NCBI RefSeq assembly: GCF_000186865.1
Contig: NW_008705578.1
Location: forward strand, 291,359-331,053
Length of the DNA: 39,695 nt
DNA from: Aureococcus anophagefferens
Lineage: Eukaryota; Sar; Pelagophyceae; Pelagomonadales; Pelagomonadaceae
Direction of reading: 5' to 3'
The notes beneath the pieces were generated by a model. The model was given only the letters and a program-made list of their open reading frames with translations, searched no databases and was not told where the DNA came from. Position 1 is the stretch's first letter, and each line of letters begins with the position of its first letter. Shown here one piece after another: positions 17,928-27,588 of the stretch. A program made the position numbers and the translations under genes.

Positions 17928-19595
17928 TCATATTACCAGCGGCGCCGCGGGCTTTGCCGGCGGCGCCGCGGGCTCTTTCGGCGGCGCCGCGCGCTTGTCG
18001 GACGCGACCGCGGCGCTCACGCGGTCGACGAAGGGCGCGCGCCGCAGGGCGGCGACGGCGCGCCGCCACTTGTCGCGCGTCTCCACCACGAAGGCGTTCG
18101 CGTCGCACGTCGCGGCGTCCAGCACGCAGGATTTCGCGACCTCGGCGAAGCGGCGCATGTCCAGGTCCTCGAGGAAGTCCACCGTCGCCTTCGACGAGGC
18201 GCAGAGCGGCGTCGCGATGGCGTCCTCGCGCAGCACGTCGCCGTTGGCCGCGTTCGCCCGCAGCGCGTCTCCCTCTCTTCGGAACCAGTGGCCGTGGTCG
18301 TCCTTGTTGTAGAGCCCGAGCCCCCGGAGGTGCTTCCGGAACAGGTCGTCGACGAAGCCCTTGTGCCCCAGGGTCCCCGCGGCGCGGTGCGTCGCGTTCT
18401 TCTTCTTGAAGCCGCGGTCCCACTCCTTCTTCGCCGCGGACTGGAGGTGGGGGACATGTACGGCGAAGGCGCCGCCGACGGTGTAGAACGCGTAGTCCGC
18501 GGCCCGGAGGCTCGAGATCCACTCGATCTTGTTCTTGCCGTAGCCCGTGAAGCGCTCGTCGAAGCGCGGCACGCGCGCGCTGCCGTTGCGCGAATTCGCC
18601 TCGTCGCAGCGCCTGACGACGACGAAGGGCTCGAAGTGGTTCCCGAGGAAGCAGTCGAGGCGGCGCGGCGCCGCGCCGTCGGGCTCGACGAGCCAGTCGA
18701 GGAACCGCGTCGTGCCGTGGTGGTGGAACGCGCCGCAGCGCAGGTTGCTCGGCTCCGCCTCGTGCGCCGTGTTCCGGAGGAACTCGGGCACCGCGTTGAG
18801 GAACGCGCGCTTCCTCAACGTCTCCGGCGAGATCGCCGGCGCGGGCGTCGTCGGCTTCGTCGTCGGCGCGAAGGGCACGCGCTTGACGATGGTCCGGTGG
18901 TGCGGCGCGCGGTGGCGTTTCGCCGCGAGGCGCCGCCGCGGACCGTCCGCGAGCGGGTCCTCCCAGTGGTTCGCCGCCGTCGGCCGCCAGCGCAGCGGCG
19001 TGCCGCCCGCGGCGCCGTTCGCGACGCACCGCAGGAGCCCGAGCTTCGACGACGGGATCTGCCGCTCGAGCTCGGCCTGCTCGAGGACCTTGGCCGGGTT
19101 CTTCGTCTCCGAATGCTGCAGCGTGAGCTCGAGCGCGGGCAGCACGAGCGCGCGGCGCTCCGCCGACGCCGGGAGCGCGCGCAGCGCGGCGACGACGCGC
19201 CGCCGCGCGCCGACGCTCGGCCAGAAATCGATGTCCAACAGGAGCACGTGGCTCGTCGTCGCCATGGCCCAGGCCCGGTTCCGCAGCGCGTTGATCGGGT
19301 ACGGCCGCGGCGGCGCGGCGACGACGGCGACGTGCCGCTCCGTGCAGAGCGCCATGTACCCGCGCGCGCGGCCCTCGAGCTGCTCCGCGGGCTCGCCCGC
19401 GGGCGTCGACGCGACGGCCAGCGACAGCGGGCCGTGCCAGCGCTCGCAGAGCTTCGTGACGACCCACAATCGGTCGGCGCTGCACTGCGTCACGAGCGTG
19501 ATGTCGGTCTTCGTCTGCTTTTTGGGGGTGCAGCCGCCATCATTGATGGCGGATGCGAGCGCCAGCGCGACGAGCACGGGCAGCGCGGCGCGCAT
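17928..19595 (-). CDS. Type II/secretory glycosyltransferase, GT49 (LARGE/B4GAT1)-like
   Basis: 555 aa from the ATG at 19595, which starts a signal peptide/anchor (RAALPVLVALALASA). The catalytic core shows ITLVTQCSADRLWVVTKLCE (strand 1 and nucleotide-binding helix), PYPINALRNRAWAMATTSHV and the metal-binding DxD motif in LLLDIDFWPS (Asp121/Asp123). This PxNxLRNxA...DxDF arrangement is typical of GT49 glucuronyl/xylosyltransferases. A later region FVVVRRCDEANSRNG and a Tyr-Gly-Lys-Asn-Lys segment (FTGYGKNKIEW) match the acceptor-side part of that family. There is an Ala/Pro-rich C-terminal tail. It acts in the Golgi on glycan chains (inference). Its stop lies 12 bases from that of the convergent exchanger gene. 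Confidence 0.78.
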   Translation of the reverse strand: MRAALPVLVALALASAINDGGCTPKKQTKTDITLVTQCSADRLWVVTKLCERWHGPLSLAVASTPAGEPAEQLEGRARGYMALCTERHVAVVAAPPRPYPINALRNRAWAMATTSHVLLLDIDFWPSVGARRRVVAALRALPASAERRALVLPALELTLQHSETKNPAKVLEQAELERQIPSSKLGLLRCVANGAAGGTPLRWRPTAANHWEDPLADGPRRRLAAKRHRAPHHRTIVKRVPFAPTTKPTTPAPAISPETLRKRAFLNAVPEFLRNTAHEAEPSNLRCGAFHHHGTTRFLDWLVEPDGAAPRRLDCFLGNHFEPFVVVRRCDEANSRNGSARVPRFDERFTGYGKNKIEWISSLRAADYAFYTVGGAFAVHVPHLQSAAKKEWDRGFKKKNATHRAAGTLGHKGFVDDLFRKHLRGLGLYNKDDHGHWFRREGDALRANAANGDVLREDAIATPLCASSKATVDFLEDLDMRRFAEVAKSCVLDAATCDANAFVVETRDKWRRAVAALRRAPFVDRVSAAVASDKRAAPPKEPAAPPAKPAAPLVI

Positions 19596-19829
19596 TATGT
19601 TTCCTACCTCCTCGAGCTGTCGCGCCTCCGCGTGTCGCCTTTCAGCTTCTTCGCGGGCTGCACCTCTCCATGCTCTACAAAAAAAATTATGAGAGAAAGT
19701 GCACCTTCATGTTGCAGGGAACGGCTGGCTTCGGCGGCGCCGGCCTCGAGTCTCGCCTGCGCACTCTGCCTCTGCTGCGTGCCCGCGCGCAGCCACGAAG
19801 CGTCGGCGCGCTGCGCGCTGGCCCTCGTC

Positions 19830-20873
19830 ATGCGCTTCTTCACCGCATGCGTCGAAGCGCTGGGCGCCCCCGAGGGCGGCACAGAGTTCGATTTCAGCAG
19901 CTTGGACGTGCGCAGCATCAGGAGTCTGTCTATCGCGAGCCGCGGGATGGAGACGGCGTTGGGCATGACGAAGTATGTGCTTGTGCGAGCGTATGTGCCA
20001 CATCTGCGCGCTGATGGCTGGGACTGCTTGGCCGGAATGGATCGCCTCAACCTCGGGCTGGGGGCACTCGATACGATCTCAAAAGAAGCCTCGAAGAATT
20101 GCAAGATGCTCGTCCCACATCTGCTAGACGGCGTCCTCACGCTCCCACATGAATTCCTGACCTCTTACACTCGGAACTACCCCTACAAGCCGAGAACGTG
20201 GCCGGTTTCACCCGTCTCGAACGCGCCGACAACGCCGTTCGCGACCGTGCCGACCGCGTCGACCTGGCAGCGCGACGCCAGAGCCTTTTGCGCGCTGCGC
20301 GACGCCTGGGACGCCGTCGACGCGACGGCCTGGCGCTGGGCCTGGCGCTGGGTGGCGCTGGACAAGACGCACCCGCTGTCCTGCGCCGTCGACGGCTACC
20401 TCGCGCTGGACCGCCACTTCCGGCCGTCGCGGACCGCGCGGCCGGCGACGGCCACGGTCTCGGCGGACGACGCCGCCGCGGCGGACGACGCCATCTCGGC
20501 GGACGACGCCGCCGCGGCGCCCGCGCCGGCCGCCGAAACCGTCGAGTGGGAGTTCCACGTGCTCTTCTCGACGACCTACGGCTCCCCGGAGCTGCGGCTC
20601 CGCGCGACCTGGGCCGACGGCGCGCCGCTGTCGCTGGCCGAGGTCAGGCGCGAGCTCGGGGACTTCGACGGCGTCGTCTCGCGCGAGGCCCACCCGGTCA
20701 CGGGCGAGGCCTTCGTGCTCTTCCACGGCTGCTGCGCCGCGGAGAAGGTCGACGCGCTCGGCGGCGACGGCACCCTCCTCGCCTGGTTCGCCGCCGTCGC
20801 GCCCGCCGTCGGGCTCCGCGTGCCGCCGGACGCGTGGCGCGCGCTGCGGCGCGCCGCGGAGGGGGCCACCTAG
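19830..20873 (+). CDS. ATG10: ATG10-like autophagy E2 enzyme with an unrelated N-terminal extension
   Basis: 347 aa from the ATG at 19830; an in-frame ATG at 19689 would add 47 residues. ATG10 is the E2-like enzyme that conjugates ATG12 to ATG5. The identifying part starts near residue 145, with AWRWAWRWVALDKTHPLSCA and GYLALDRHF matching the WxWR...GYL region. It continues with EWEFHVLFSTTYGSPELRLR, DGAPLSLAEV and the catalytic segment EAHPVTGEAFVLFHGCCAAE. The second half matches the HPxxGxPFFxLHPC signature, with Cys-Cys at the active-site position. The first ~125 residues (SLDVRSIRSLSIASRGMETA, LVPHLLDGVLTLPHEFLTSY) are not recognised and are encoded in less GC-rich DNA. They may be a fused upstream domain, or the true start may lie further in. 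The stop is 2 bases from the convergent methyltransferase stop. Confidence 0.78.
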   Translation: MRFFTACVEALGAPEGGTEFDFSSLDVRSIRSLSIASRGMETALGMTKYVLVRAYVPHLRADGWDCLAGMDRLNLGLGALDTISKEASKNCKMLVPHLLDGVLTLPHEFLTSYTRNYPYKPRTWPVSPVSNAPTTPFATVPTASTWQRDARAFCALRDAWDAVDATAWRWAWRWVALDKTHPLSCAVDGYLALDRHFRPSRTARPATATVSADDAAAADDAISADDAAAAPAPAAETVEWEFHVLFSTTYGSPELRLRATWADGAPLSLAEVRRELGDFDGVVSREAHPVTGEAFVLFHGCCAAEKVDALGGDGTLLAWFAAVAPAVGLRVPPDAWRALRRAAEGAT

Positions 20874-20875
20874 AC

Positions 20876-21748
20876 TCACGTTAGGGACCGCCACGCGGAC
20901 GGCGGCCGCGGGAGCGCGCGCGGCGCCGCGCCGAAGATGGGCACGGCCGTCGTCCGGGAGCGCGGCGCCGCGACGCCGGGCGCCGCGAAGAGGACCGTGT
21001 TCTTCGGCGTGATGTCCTCGGGCAGCTTCGTCGCGTCGACGACCATGCCGCGTTCCTCGAGGTAGGCCACCCGCTGTCCGTCGAGCGCCTCGTCGAGCCC
21101 CGCGCCGCCGTCGACGGCGCGCCGCGCGGCCGCGAGCCGCTCCGGCGCCATCTTCGCCGTTTTCAGCGAGTGGCAGCAGGGCACGAGGCACAGGCTCGCG
21201 CCGCCGCCGACGGCCGCGTCGATGACGAGGTCCGAGAGGCCGCCGCAGGCGTGGAGCGCGAGCACGAGCGTGTCGCCGCCGCGCGCGTCGACGTCCGCCG
21301 CGTCCGCGACGACGTAGCGGTGCCGCGCGGGCAGCGCCGGGAACGCTTCGCCGAAGCTGTCGCGGAGCGCCGCCGCCGAGTCGGGCATGCGCCGGTCGAC
21401 GGCGAAGACGTTTGGTCGCCGCGACGCCGCGCAGAGCGCGAGGAGGAACCAGCCCAGGAGGCCGTGGCCGGAAGCGACGTCGACGACGCGCGCGGGCGGC
21501 GCGGCGCTCGTCGGCGGCGCGGCGCCGCCGCCGGCCCTCGTCGGCGGCGCGGCGTCGCCGCCGGCCCGTGCCCAGTACCGGTCGTGGATCATGCTCGCGA
21601 GGGTCCAGTTCTCCAGCAGCTCCTTTTTCGGCATGTTGACGCCGGCGGCGCACGTCGCGCGCGCGCAGCGGTCGAACATGGTGTCGCCGACGAAGTGGCG
21701 CGCGTCGCTGGCTTGCAACTTCTTGGAGACGAGGCGCGGCATGCGCAT
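20876..21748 (-). CDS. Class I SAM-dependent methyltransferase with HACG motif
   Basis: 290 aa, ATG at 21748 (a second ATG two codons later). Motif I is VVDVASGHGLLG (88-99) and the SAM-ribose-binding acidic position is in VFAVDRR (about 114-120). Then comes LALHACGGLSDLVIDAAV (about 163-180) and LVPCCHSLKTAK (188-199). The HACG...PCCH pair defines a group of uncharacterised methyltransferases that includes METTL25- and GSTCD-type proteins; substrates are not established. A Gly/Ala/Pro repeat (GGDAAPPTRAGGGAAPPTSA) interrupts the stretch before motif I and looks like a local microsatellite expansion. Probably cytosolic or nuclear; no targeting signal is visible. Confidence 0.78.
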   Translation of the reverse strand: MRMPRLVSKKLQASDARHFVGDTMFDRCARATCAAGVNMPKKELLENWTLASMIHDRYWARAGGDAAPPTRAGGGAAPPTSAAPPARVVDVASGHGLLGWFLLALCAASRRPNVFAVDRRMPDSAAALRDSFGEAFPALPARHRYVVADAADVDARGGDTLVLALHACGGLSDLVIDAAVGGGASLCLVPCCHSLKTAKMAPERLAAARRAVDGGAGLDEALDGQRVAYLEERGMVVDATKLPEDITPKNTVLFAAPGVAAPRSRTTAVPIFGAAPRALPRPPSAWRSLT

Positions 21749-22082
21749 GGTTGCAAGAGAAGTCCAGGAACGTTCTATGCGTATGCGCGACACGTCTGGA
21801 GGTTCAGTTGTGCCGCTACTTCGAGGATTGTTCTATGCGTATGCGCGCGGCGTATGCGCGCGGTGTCTGGAGGCTCAGTTGTGCCGCTACTTCGCGTTCA
21901 TCGCGTCGCGCTATAAACCATCGTGAAGTGCGCATCAACCTCATTCTCCTCATCAACAACATCGACTCAGCCATCCCGCGGCCAAAGCGACTGCGTGGTG
22001 GACCTGCTCGCTGAGAAAATTCGAGGTGGGCCAGCCGCCGCTAGCACCGTCTGCCGACCGGCGCGGCTCTAGCTAGCACACC
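21749..22082. repeat. Intergenic region with an imperfect ~60-bp tandem duplication
   Basis: Two copies of one segment follow each other (21773-21824 and 21831-21894). Each starts ttctatgcgtatgcgcg and ends cagttgtgccgctacttcg. Copy 2 contains an internal duplication of gcgtatgcgcgcg. A TATAAA (21912-21917) and an AT-rich stretch follow, about 170 bases before the ATG of the P5A ATPase gene. The region is a head-to-head spacer between the methyltransferase and the ATPase, so the repeat may lie within one or both promoters. Confidence 0.75.
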
Positions 22083-25000
22083 ATGCATCTCCAGCACCCG
22101 AAGTCCATCGAAAGTGTGAAGATCTACCGCGAGTCGCCGGCGCGCAAGTACGGCCTCTTCGCCCTCTGCGTCGTCGCCTACGCCGCGAGCTTCTACGCCT
22201 GCAGCGCGACGTCCGGCGTGCCCTACGCGCGCGCCCTGGACGAGGCGAAGGCGCTCGACGCCCTGTCGAGCGAGAAGCTCAGCGCCAAGGCCGCCGCGCA
22301 CGCCGCGCGGAACCAGCGCCTGAAGCTGCAGAAGCTCGCGGGCTCGATCGCGGACCAGCAGGAGGACGACGTCGGCGTCGAAGGCGAGGAGAACGAGGAG
22401 AAGAAGAAGTCCAAGGCCGCCAGCGAGCGCGCCAAGGCCGAGGCCGTGCTCGAGCGCGCGGCGAAGCTCGCGCGGCACACGATCGAGTCGGCGAACCGCG
22501 GCGAGAACAAGACGGAGGAGGAGCTCGCCATCGAGGTCTTCGGCGAGGACTGGGAGCCCGAGGCCGAGGAGGAGGAGGCGCGGTCCCTGCCGTCCAAGTA
22601 CCTGCCGTCCGCGGGGGCGTGTTTGCTGCTCTTCGCGACGTGCACGCTCCACGCTTTATTCCTCCTCATGTGCCACTGGGTCGTGCCCTTCAAGGCCAAG
22701 GCCCTCTACGCCGCCGCGGACCAGGTGTCGAACCGGTGCCACGCGCTGATCCTGCCCCCCCCCCCAGAAGCACAAGGGCCGGCCCGCGCTCGCGCCCGTG
22801 CGGTCGGCGAAGATCGGCGCGGGTCTGGTCGTCGAGTACCAGCGCCAGCTCTACGAGTACTGGGGCCCCGACGACGGCGACGACGACGAGGAGGTCGTCT
22901 ACGAGGAGGTGAGCGAGGGCGAGGAGGACGAGGAGGAGGAGCTCATCGTCGTCGACGAGCGCGACGAGATCGTCGGTCTGGGGCGGGCGAACGGGAGTTT
23001 GCGGCGCATCTCGCCGCCGCTCGCGCTGCCCGTGGACCACTACGCCGGGTCGTCGGGTTTGGACGCGCGGGGCGTCGCCGCCGCGGAGGAGCGCTACGGC
23101 CGCAACGTCGTCGAGGTCAAGGTGCCGTCGTTCCTCGCGCTCTACAAGGAGCAGCTGCTGTCGCCCATCGCCATGTTCCAGGTCTTCACGTCGCTGCTCT
23201 GGCTCCTCGACGCGTACTGGCAGTACGTGGGCTTCACGCTCTTCTCCATCACGTTCATGGAGGCGGGCACGGTCATGCAGCGCATGAAGACGTTGAAGTC
23301 GCTGTCGGGCATGTCGGCCAAGGCCGCGCCCGTGCTCTGCTGGCGGTCGAAGACCTGGGTCGAGGTCGGCTCCGACGACCTCCTGCCCGGCGACTTGATC
23401 TCCGTCGCGCGGCGCACGCCCCCGGTCGGCGGCCCGACGGACGAGGAGCTCGAGGGCAAGAGCGACAAGGAGCGCGAGGCCGTCGAGCGGAAGCGCGAGG
23501 CCATCAAGAAAAGGCTCGCGCGCATGGTCCACGTCGTGCCCTGCGACTGCGTTTTGGTCCGCGGGTCCGCGGTCACGAACGAGGCGACGCTCACGGGCGA
23601 GTCGACGCCCCAGATGAAGGACGCGGTCGTGCCCGACGGCTCGGACCGGTGCCTCGACATGAACGGCGCGGACCGCGTGTCCGTCCTGTTCTCGGGCACG
23701 GAGCTCGTCAACGCGACGGCCGGCGCCGCGCCCAAGGACGCGCCGAACCCGCCGGACGGCGGCGCCGTCGCGTTCGTGCTGCGCACGGGCTTCGCGTCGG
23801 CCCAGGGCGAGCTCATGCAGATGATCGAGTTCTCCCAGCAGAACGTGTCCTCGGACACGCGGGAGACGCTCATGGCGCTCGGCGTCCTCCTAATCTTCGC
23901 GATCGCGTCCGCGGCGTACGTCTTCAAGCGGGGGCTGGAGAAGGGCGACCGGACGACGCACGAGCTGCTGCTGCGCTGCGTCATCATCGTGACGTCCGTC
24001 GTGCCGCGCCAGCTGCCCATGCAGATGGCGCTCGCCGTGAACACGGCGCTGATGGCTTTGATGAAGGCGGGCGTCATGGCCATCGAGCCGTACCGCGTGC
24101 CCTTCGCGGGCCGCGTCAAGTACTGCCTCTTCGACAAGACGGGCACGCTGACGACGGACCGCCTCGTGCCCATGGGCGTCGTCTGCCTCGACGCCGGCGG
24201 AAGCGACGCGGCGCCGCGGTCGCCGGAGCCGCTGCGGGCGAGTACGAACGCGGCCGCGGCCGTCCTCGCCGCGTGCCACTCCCTCGTCGCCGCCGAGGAC
24301 GGCGCCAAGGGCACGAAGGCGAAGCTCGTCGGCGACCCCATCGAGCTCACGGCGCTCCAGGCGCTGGGCTGGACCTACGACGCGCGGTCCGGCGTCGCCG
24401 CGCCGCCGACGGGGCTCGTCAAGGCCGCGAAGAAGGACGCCAAGGCCCCGGCGCCGGCGACGCGCCGCCACAAGCGGCTCCCCGAGGGCGCGCCGCCGCG
24501 CAAGGTCACGATCCGGAGCCGCTTCCACTTCTCGTCCGCGCTCCAGCGCATGTCCGTCGTCGCCGACGTCGCCGACGACAACGGCGCCGTGACGACGTCG
24601 ACGCTGGTCAAGGGCTCGCCCGAGGCCGTCGCCGCGCTGCTCGCCCCCGGCGCCAAGCCCGCCTGGTTCGACGCGACCTACGCGTCCCTCGCGGAGCAGG
24701 GCATGCGCGTGCTCGCGCTCGCGTCGCGCCCGCTCCGCGCGGACGAGCGCCACGGCGACATGTCGCGCGCGGAGCTCGAGCGCGACCTGGACTTCGCGGG
24801 CTTCGTCGCCTTCGAGTGCAAGACGCGCGCGGACTCGCGGGTCGTCATCGAGGCGCTGACGTCGTCCGCGCACGCGGTCGCCATGGTCACGGGCGACGCG
24901 CCCCTGACGGCGCTGCACGTCGCGCGCGAGACGACCATCGCCGCCGCCGGCGACGAGGCGCTGCTCCTGACGCCGGACGACGCGGCGCTTTCCGGCGCGT

Positions 25001-26940
25001 CCTGGGTGTCGCCGCACGCGCCGCCGCGGCGGTCGCCGGAGCCCTTCGACCCGGCGGGCTCCCAACCGGCGGGGACGACGCTCGTCGTCACGGAGGCGGC
25101 CGTCGAGGCGTCGGCGTTGAAGCGCGGCGCCGCCGCCGCCGCCGCCGTCGGCGACGGCTTAGAGGAGGCCGACGCGCTCGCGGCCAAGGCCGCCGCGCGC
25201 GACGCCGCGGAGGCCGAGGTCTGGACGGCCGTCTCGCTGAGCGCGGTCGTCTTCTCGCGCATGAGCCCCCAGGGCAAGGCGCGGATCTGCCGGTCCCTCC
25301 AGAAGCACCACGACGGGCCCTGCGTGCTCATGTGCGGCGACGGCGGCAACGACGTCGGCGCGCTCAAGCAGGCGGACGTCGGCCTCGCGCTGCTCGCGGG
25401 CTACGGCGACGCGAACACGACGGGCGAGGGCGGCTACGCGGCCGCGGGCGAGAAGCTCGCCAAGGCCGGCGGCTCGGCGTCGGCGGAGTCCATCCTCAAC
25501 GCCCAGGCCGAGGCGCTCCAGGACGCGCGGCAGAATTCCGTCGAGATCCGCAAGAAGAAGCTCGCGGAGAAGCAAAAAATCCTCATGGCCAAGCAGAAGG
25601 AGTGGATCGACGAGGAGCTCCAGGCGCGCGCGGCGCGGGGCGAGACGGGCATGGGCGCCCAGTTCGGCGCCGTCAAGGCCGTGGCGCTGCGCCTGCGGCG
25701 CGAGATGGCGCGGGAGGTGGAAGTCCTGAACGCGAAGCACGGCAACGCGTTCGACGCGCGGGACGACGACGGCGACGAGAAGAAGGCGCAGTCGCCCCTC
25801 GAGGCGGCGCAGGCGCTGCTGGGCGGCGAGGGCGGCGGCGACGACGCCGAGGGGAAGGTGCCCATGATCCGGCCGGGCGACGCGTCCGTCGCCGCGCCGT
25901 TCACTAGCCGCGCGCCGTCGATCCGCGCGGTCGTCGACCTCATCCGCCAGGGCCGCTGCACGCTGCTCTCGAGCCTCCAGCAGCAGCAGATCATGGTCCT
26001 CGAGTCCGTCATCTCGGCCTACACGCTGGCCGCGCTGTCGCTGGAGGGCGCGCGGTCGTCGGAGCGGCAGATGATGGCGAGCGGCTGGCTCCTGGTGGTG
26101 GCGTCGCTCGCCTTCTCCTACACGTCGCCGATCCAGGAGATGGCGCCCCAGCGGCCGCTGGGCAGCCTCTTCCACCCGTCCATCGTCGTCTCCGTCGCGG
26201 GCCAGGGCCTCATCCACGTGCTCTGCATGCGCATGGCCGTCAAGCTCTCGACGGAGCGCATGGGCGACGCGGCCCTGAAGGCCGTCGTGCTCTTCCAGAA
26301 GAAGGCGCGGGCCGGCGAGCTCGCGGGCGACGTCGACGAGGACGACCTGACGGCCTGGTTCACGTCCATGTGGTCGACGCCGTTCCTGCCGAACCTACTG
26401 AACACGGCCGTGTTTTTAGTCGAGACGTCGCAGATGGTCGCGGTGCTCCTGGTGAACTACAAGGGCCGGCCCTGGATGAAGGGGCTCCTGGAGAACCACG
26501 CGCTGTTCCTGTCCCTGTTCCTGAGCGTCGCGGGCGTCGTCGTCTGCGCGTGGAACGTCTTCCCCTACGGCAACTCGCTCATCCATCTGGCGCCGTTCCC
26601 GGACGACGACTTCCGCTGGACCATCGTCGGCCTCGTGCTCGCGTCGCTCGCGGGCACCTTCGTCTGGGACCGCCTCTGCACGGCGCTCTTCGCGCCCCAC
26701 ATCTTCCGGGCCCAGCTCGCCGAGGGGAAGAAGACGACCTTCGCGGACGTCCAGCCCATCCTCGCGACGGCGCTCAAGGTCGCCGCGGGCACGTTCCTCC
26801 TCGTCAACGGCAACCTCGTCCTCATCTGCGCCTGCGCCTACTTCTACAACCAGTACTCCAAGGCCAACGCCAAGGCCGAGAAGGACCGCAAGGCCGCCAT
26901 CCTCAAGGCCGCCGACGACGGCGCCGGCGCGGGCAAGTAA
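22083..26940 (+). CDS. ATP13A1: P5A-type transport ATPase (ATP13A1/Spf1), ER transmembrane-helix dislocase
   Basis: CDS = join(22083..22724, 22768..26940), 1604 aa, longer than the usual ~1200. P5A ATPases in the ER remove misinserted transmembrane helices. Seen in order: N-terminal ESVKIYRESPARKYG before the first P5-specific helices; an acidic coiled insertion (about 45-165); the A-domain LTGES (TGES 490-493); M4 with VVPRQLPMQMALAVN (about 625-639); the phosphorylation site CLFDKTGTLTTD (Asp670); the N-domain FHFSSALQRMSV; and the hinge MCGDGGNDVGALK (about 1069-1081). An arm-like coiled segment rich in Lys/Glu (about 1130-1230) precedes the last membrane bundle, as in Spf1. Odd: the family motif PPELPxELS reads PRQLPMQMA here, losing both acidic residues. 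The two parts are joined by a proposed 43-nt intron. Confidence 0.88.
22725..22767 (+). other. Proposed 43-nt intron ending in a C11 tract
   Basis: The reading frame must shift by one between residue ~214 and KHKGRPALAPVRSAKIGAG. A GT-AG intron fits exactly: donor CAG|GTGTCG, branch-like CTGAT, an 11-C pyrimidine tract and acceptor CAG|AAG, phase 0 on both sides. The alternative is a one-base homopolymer error: with 10 C's the frame would read straight through, adding 14 residues. Confidence 0.55.
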
Positions 26941-26979
26941 GGCGCGGCGTTCAGGGATGGAAAGAGGCCACAGGTTGTT

Positions 26980-27306
26980 TTACAAGTAGACGCCGCCGTC
27001 CGGCGGCGCGCGCGCCTCCGTCGATGCCGCGGCGGGCGGCGGCGGCGGCCGCGCCTCGCTCCGCGCGATGGGCGCCGACGCCTCGAGCTTCGCGCGGAGG
27101 TCGTACTTGAGCTGGAGCGCCGCGCGCTTCCGCGCGATGACGACGATGTTCTCGCCGACGGCCGCGCGGAGCTCGCGGTCCGGCGCGTCCTTGAGGTGCG
27201 CCTCGAGCTCCGCGTTGGAACGCACGAGGTGCTCGATGGCCTTCTCCTCCTCGGCGATCTCCGCCTCGAGCTCCGGCGAGACCTTGTCGCCGAGCAGCGC
27301 CGCCAT
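26980..27306 (-). CDS. Small coiled-coil protein, unknown function
   Basis: 108 aa from the ATG at 27306; the longer open frame upstream has only a GTG. The body (PELEAEIAEEEKAIEHLVRS, NAELEAHL, then GENIVVIARKRAALQLKYDL) is amphipathic helix with Leu/Ile heptads and high charge. It ends in a Pro/Ala-rich disordered tail. The pattern (R)SNxEL...D.EL..A..EN..VI.RK is conserved-looking and suggests a small eukaryotic adaptor protein, but I cannot name the family. It lies 39 bases beyond the ATPase stop, on the opposite strand. GC usage matches the neighbouring genes, so I take it as real. Confidence 0.6.
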   Translation of the reverse strand: MAALLGDKVSPELEAEIAEEEKAIEHLVRSNAELEAHLKDAPDRELRAAVGENIVVIARKRAALQLKYDLRAKLEASAPIARSEARPPPPPAAASTEARAPPDGGVYL

Positions 27307-27434
27307 GACGAGTCGGCGCGCCGCGCGACGAGGGCCGGAGGAAGAGCGGAGCAGCGCGCGCAGCACGACGGCGCCTTCAGAGAGCGCTCTCTCTGCCCGC
27401 ACAGCTCAGCCGCTTCCTGAATTCAGCGAGCAGC

Positions 27435-27477
27435 AAGAAGAAGTAAAGTAACTTAGTTGAAGAAGAAGTAAAGTAAC
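27435..27477. repeat. 18-bp direct repeat in an AT-rich spacer
   Basis: aagaagaagtaaagtaac occurs at 27435-27452 and 27460-27477, separated by 7 bases. On the minus strand this is a T/C-rich doublet between the channel gene's 3' flank... and the small coiled-coil gene's promoter side: it lies upstream of the coiled-coil start (27306) and upstream of no other minus gene. The 27307-27588 spacer holds nothing else I recognise. Confidence 0.7.
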
Positions 27478-27588
27478 ACTTGCACTTGAAAACGGGGGTA
27501 CACCGGGGTGCGAGGGATCTTGTCGTCGGGGGAACGTCGACGGCGCTGGGGGTCGGGGCGGTCGCCGTCGGGACGGGGAGAAGCGGCG

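Noticed and set aside
22743..26940. P5A ATPase as a pseudogene broken by a frameshift
   Set aside because: Only one disruption exists, it sits at a C11 run with full splice signals, and over 1,390 codons downstream are intact with all catalytic motifs.
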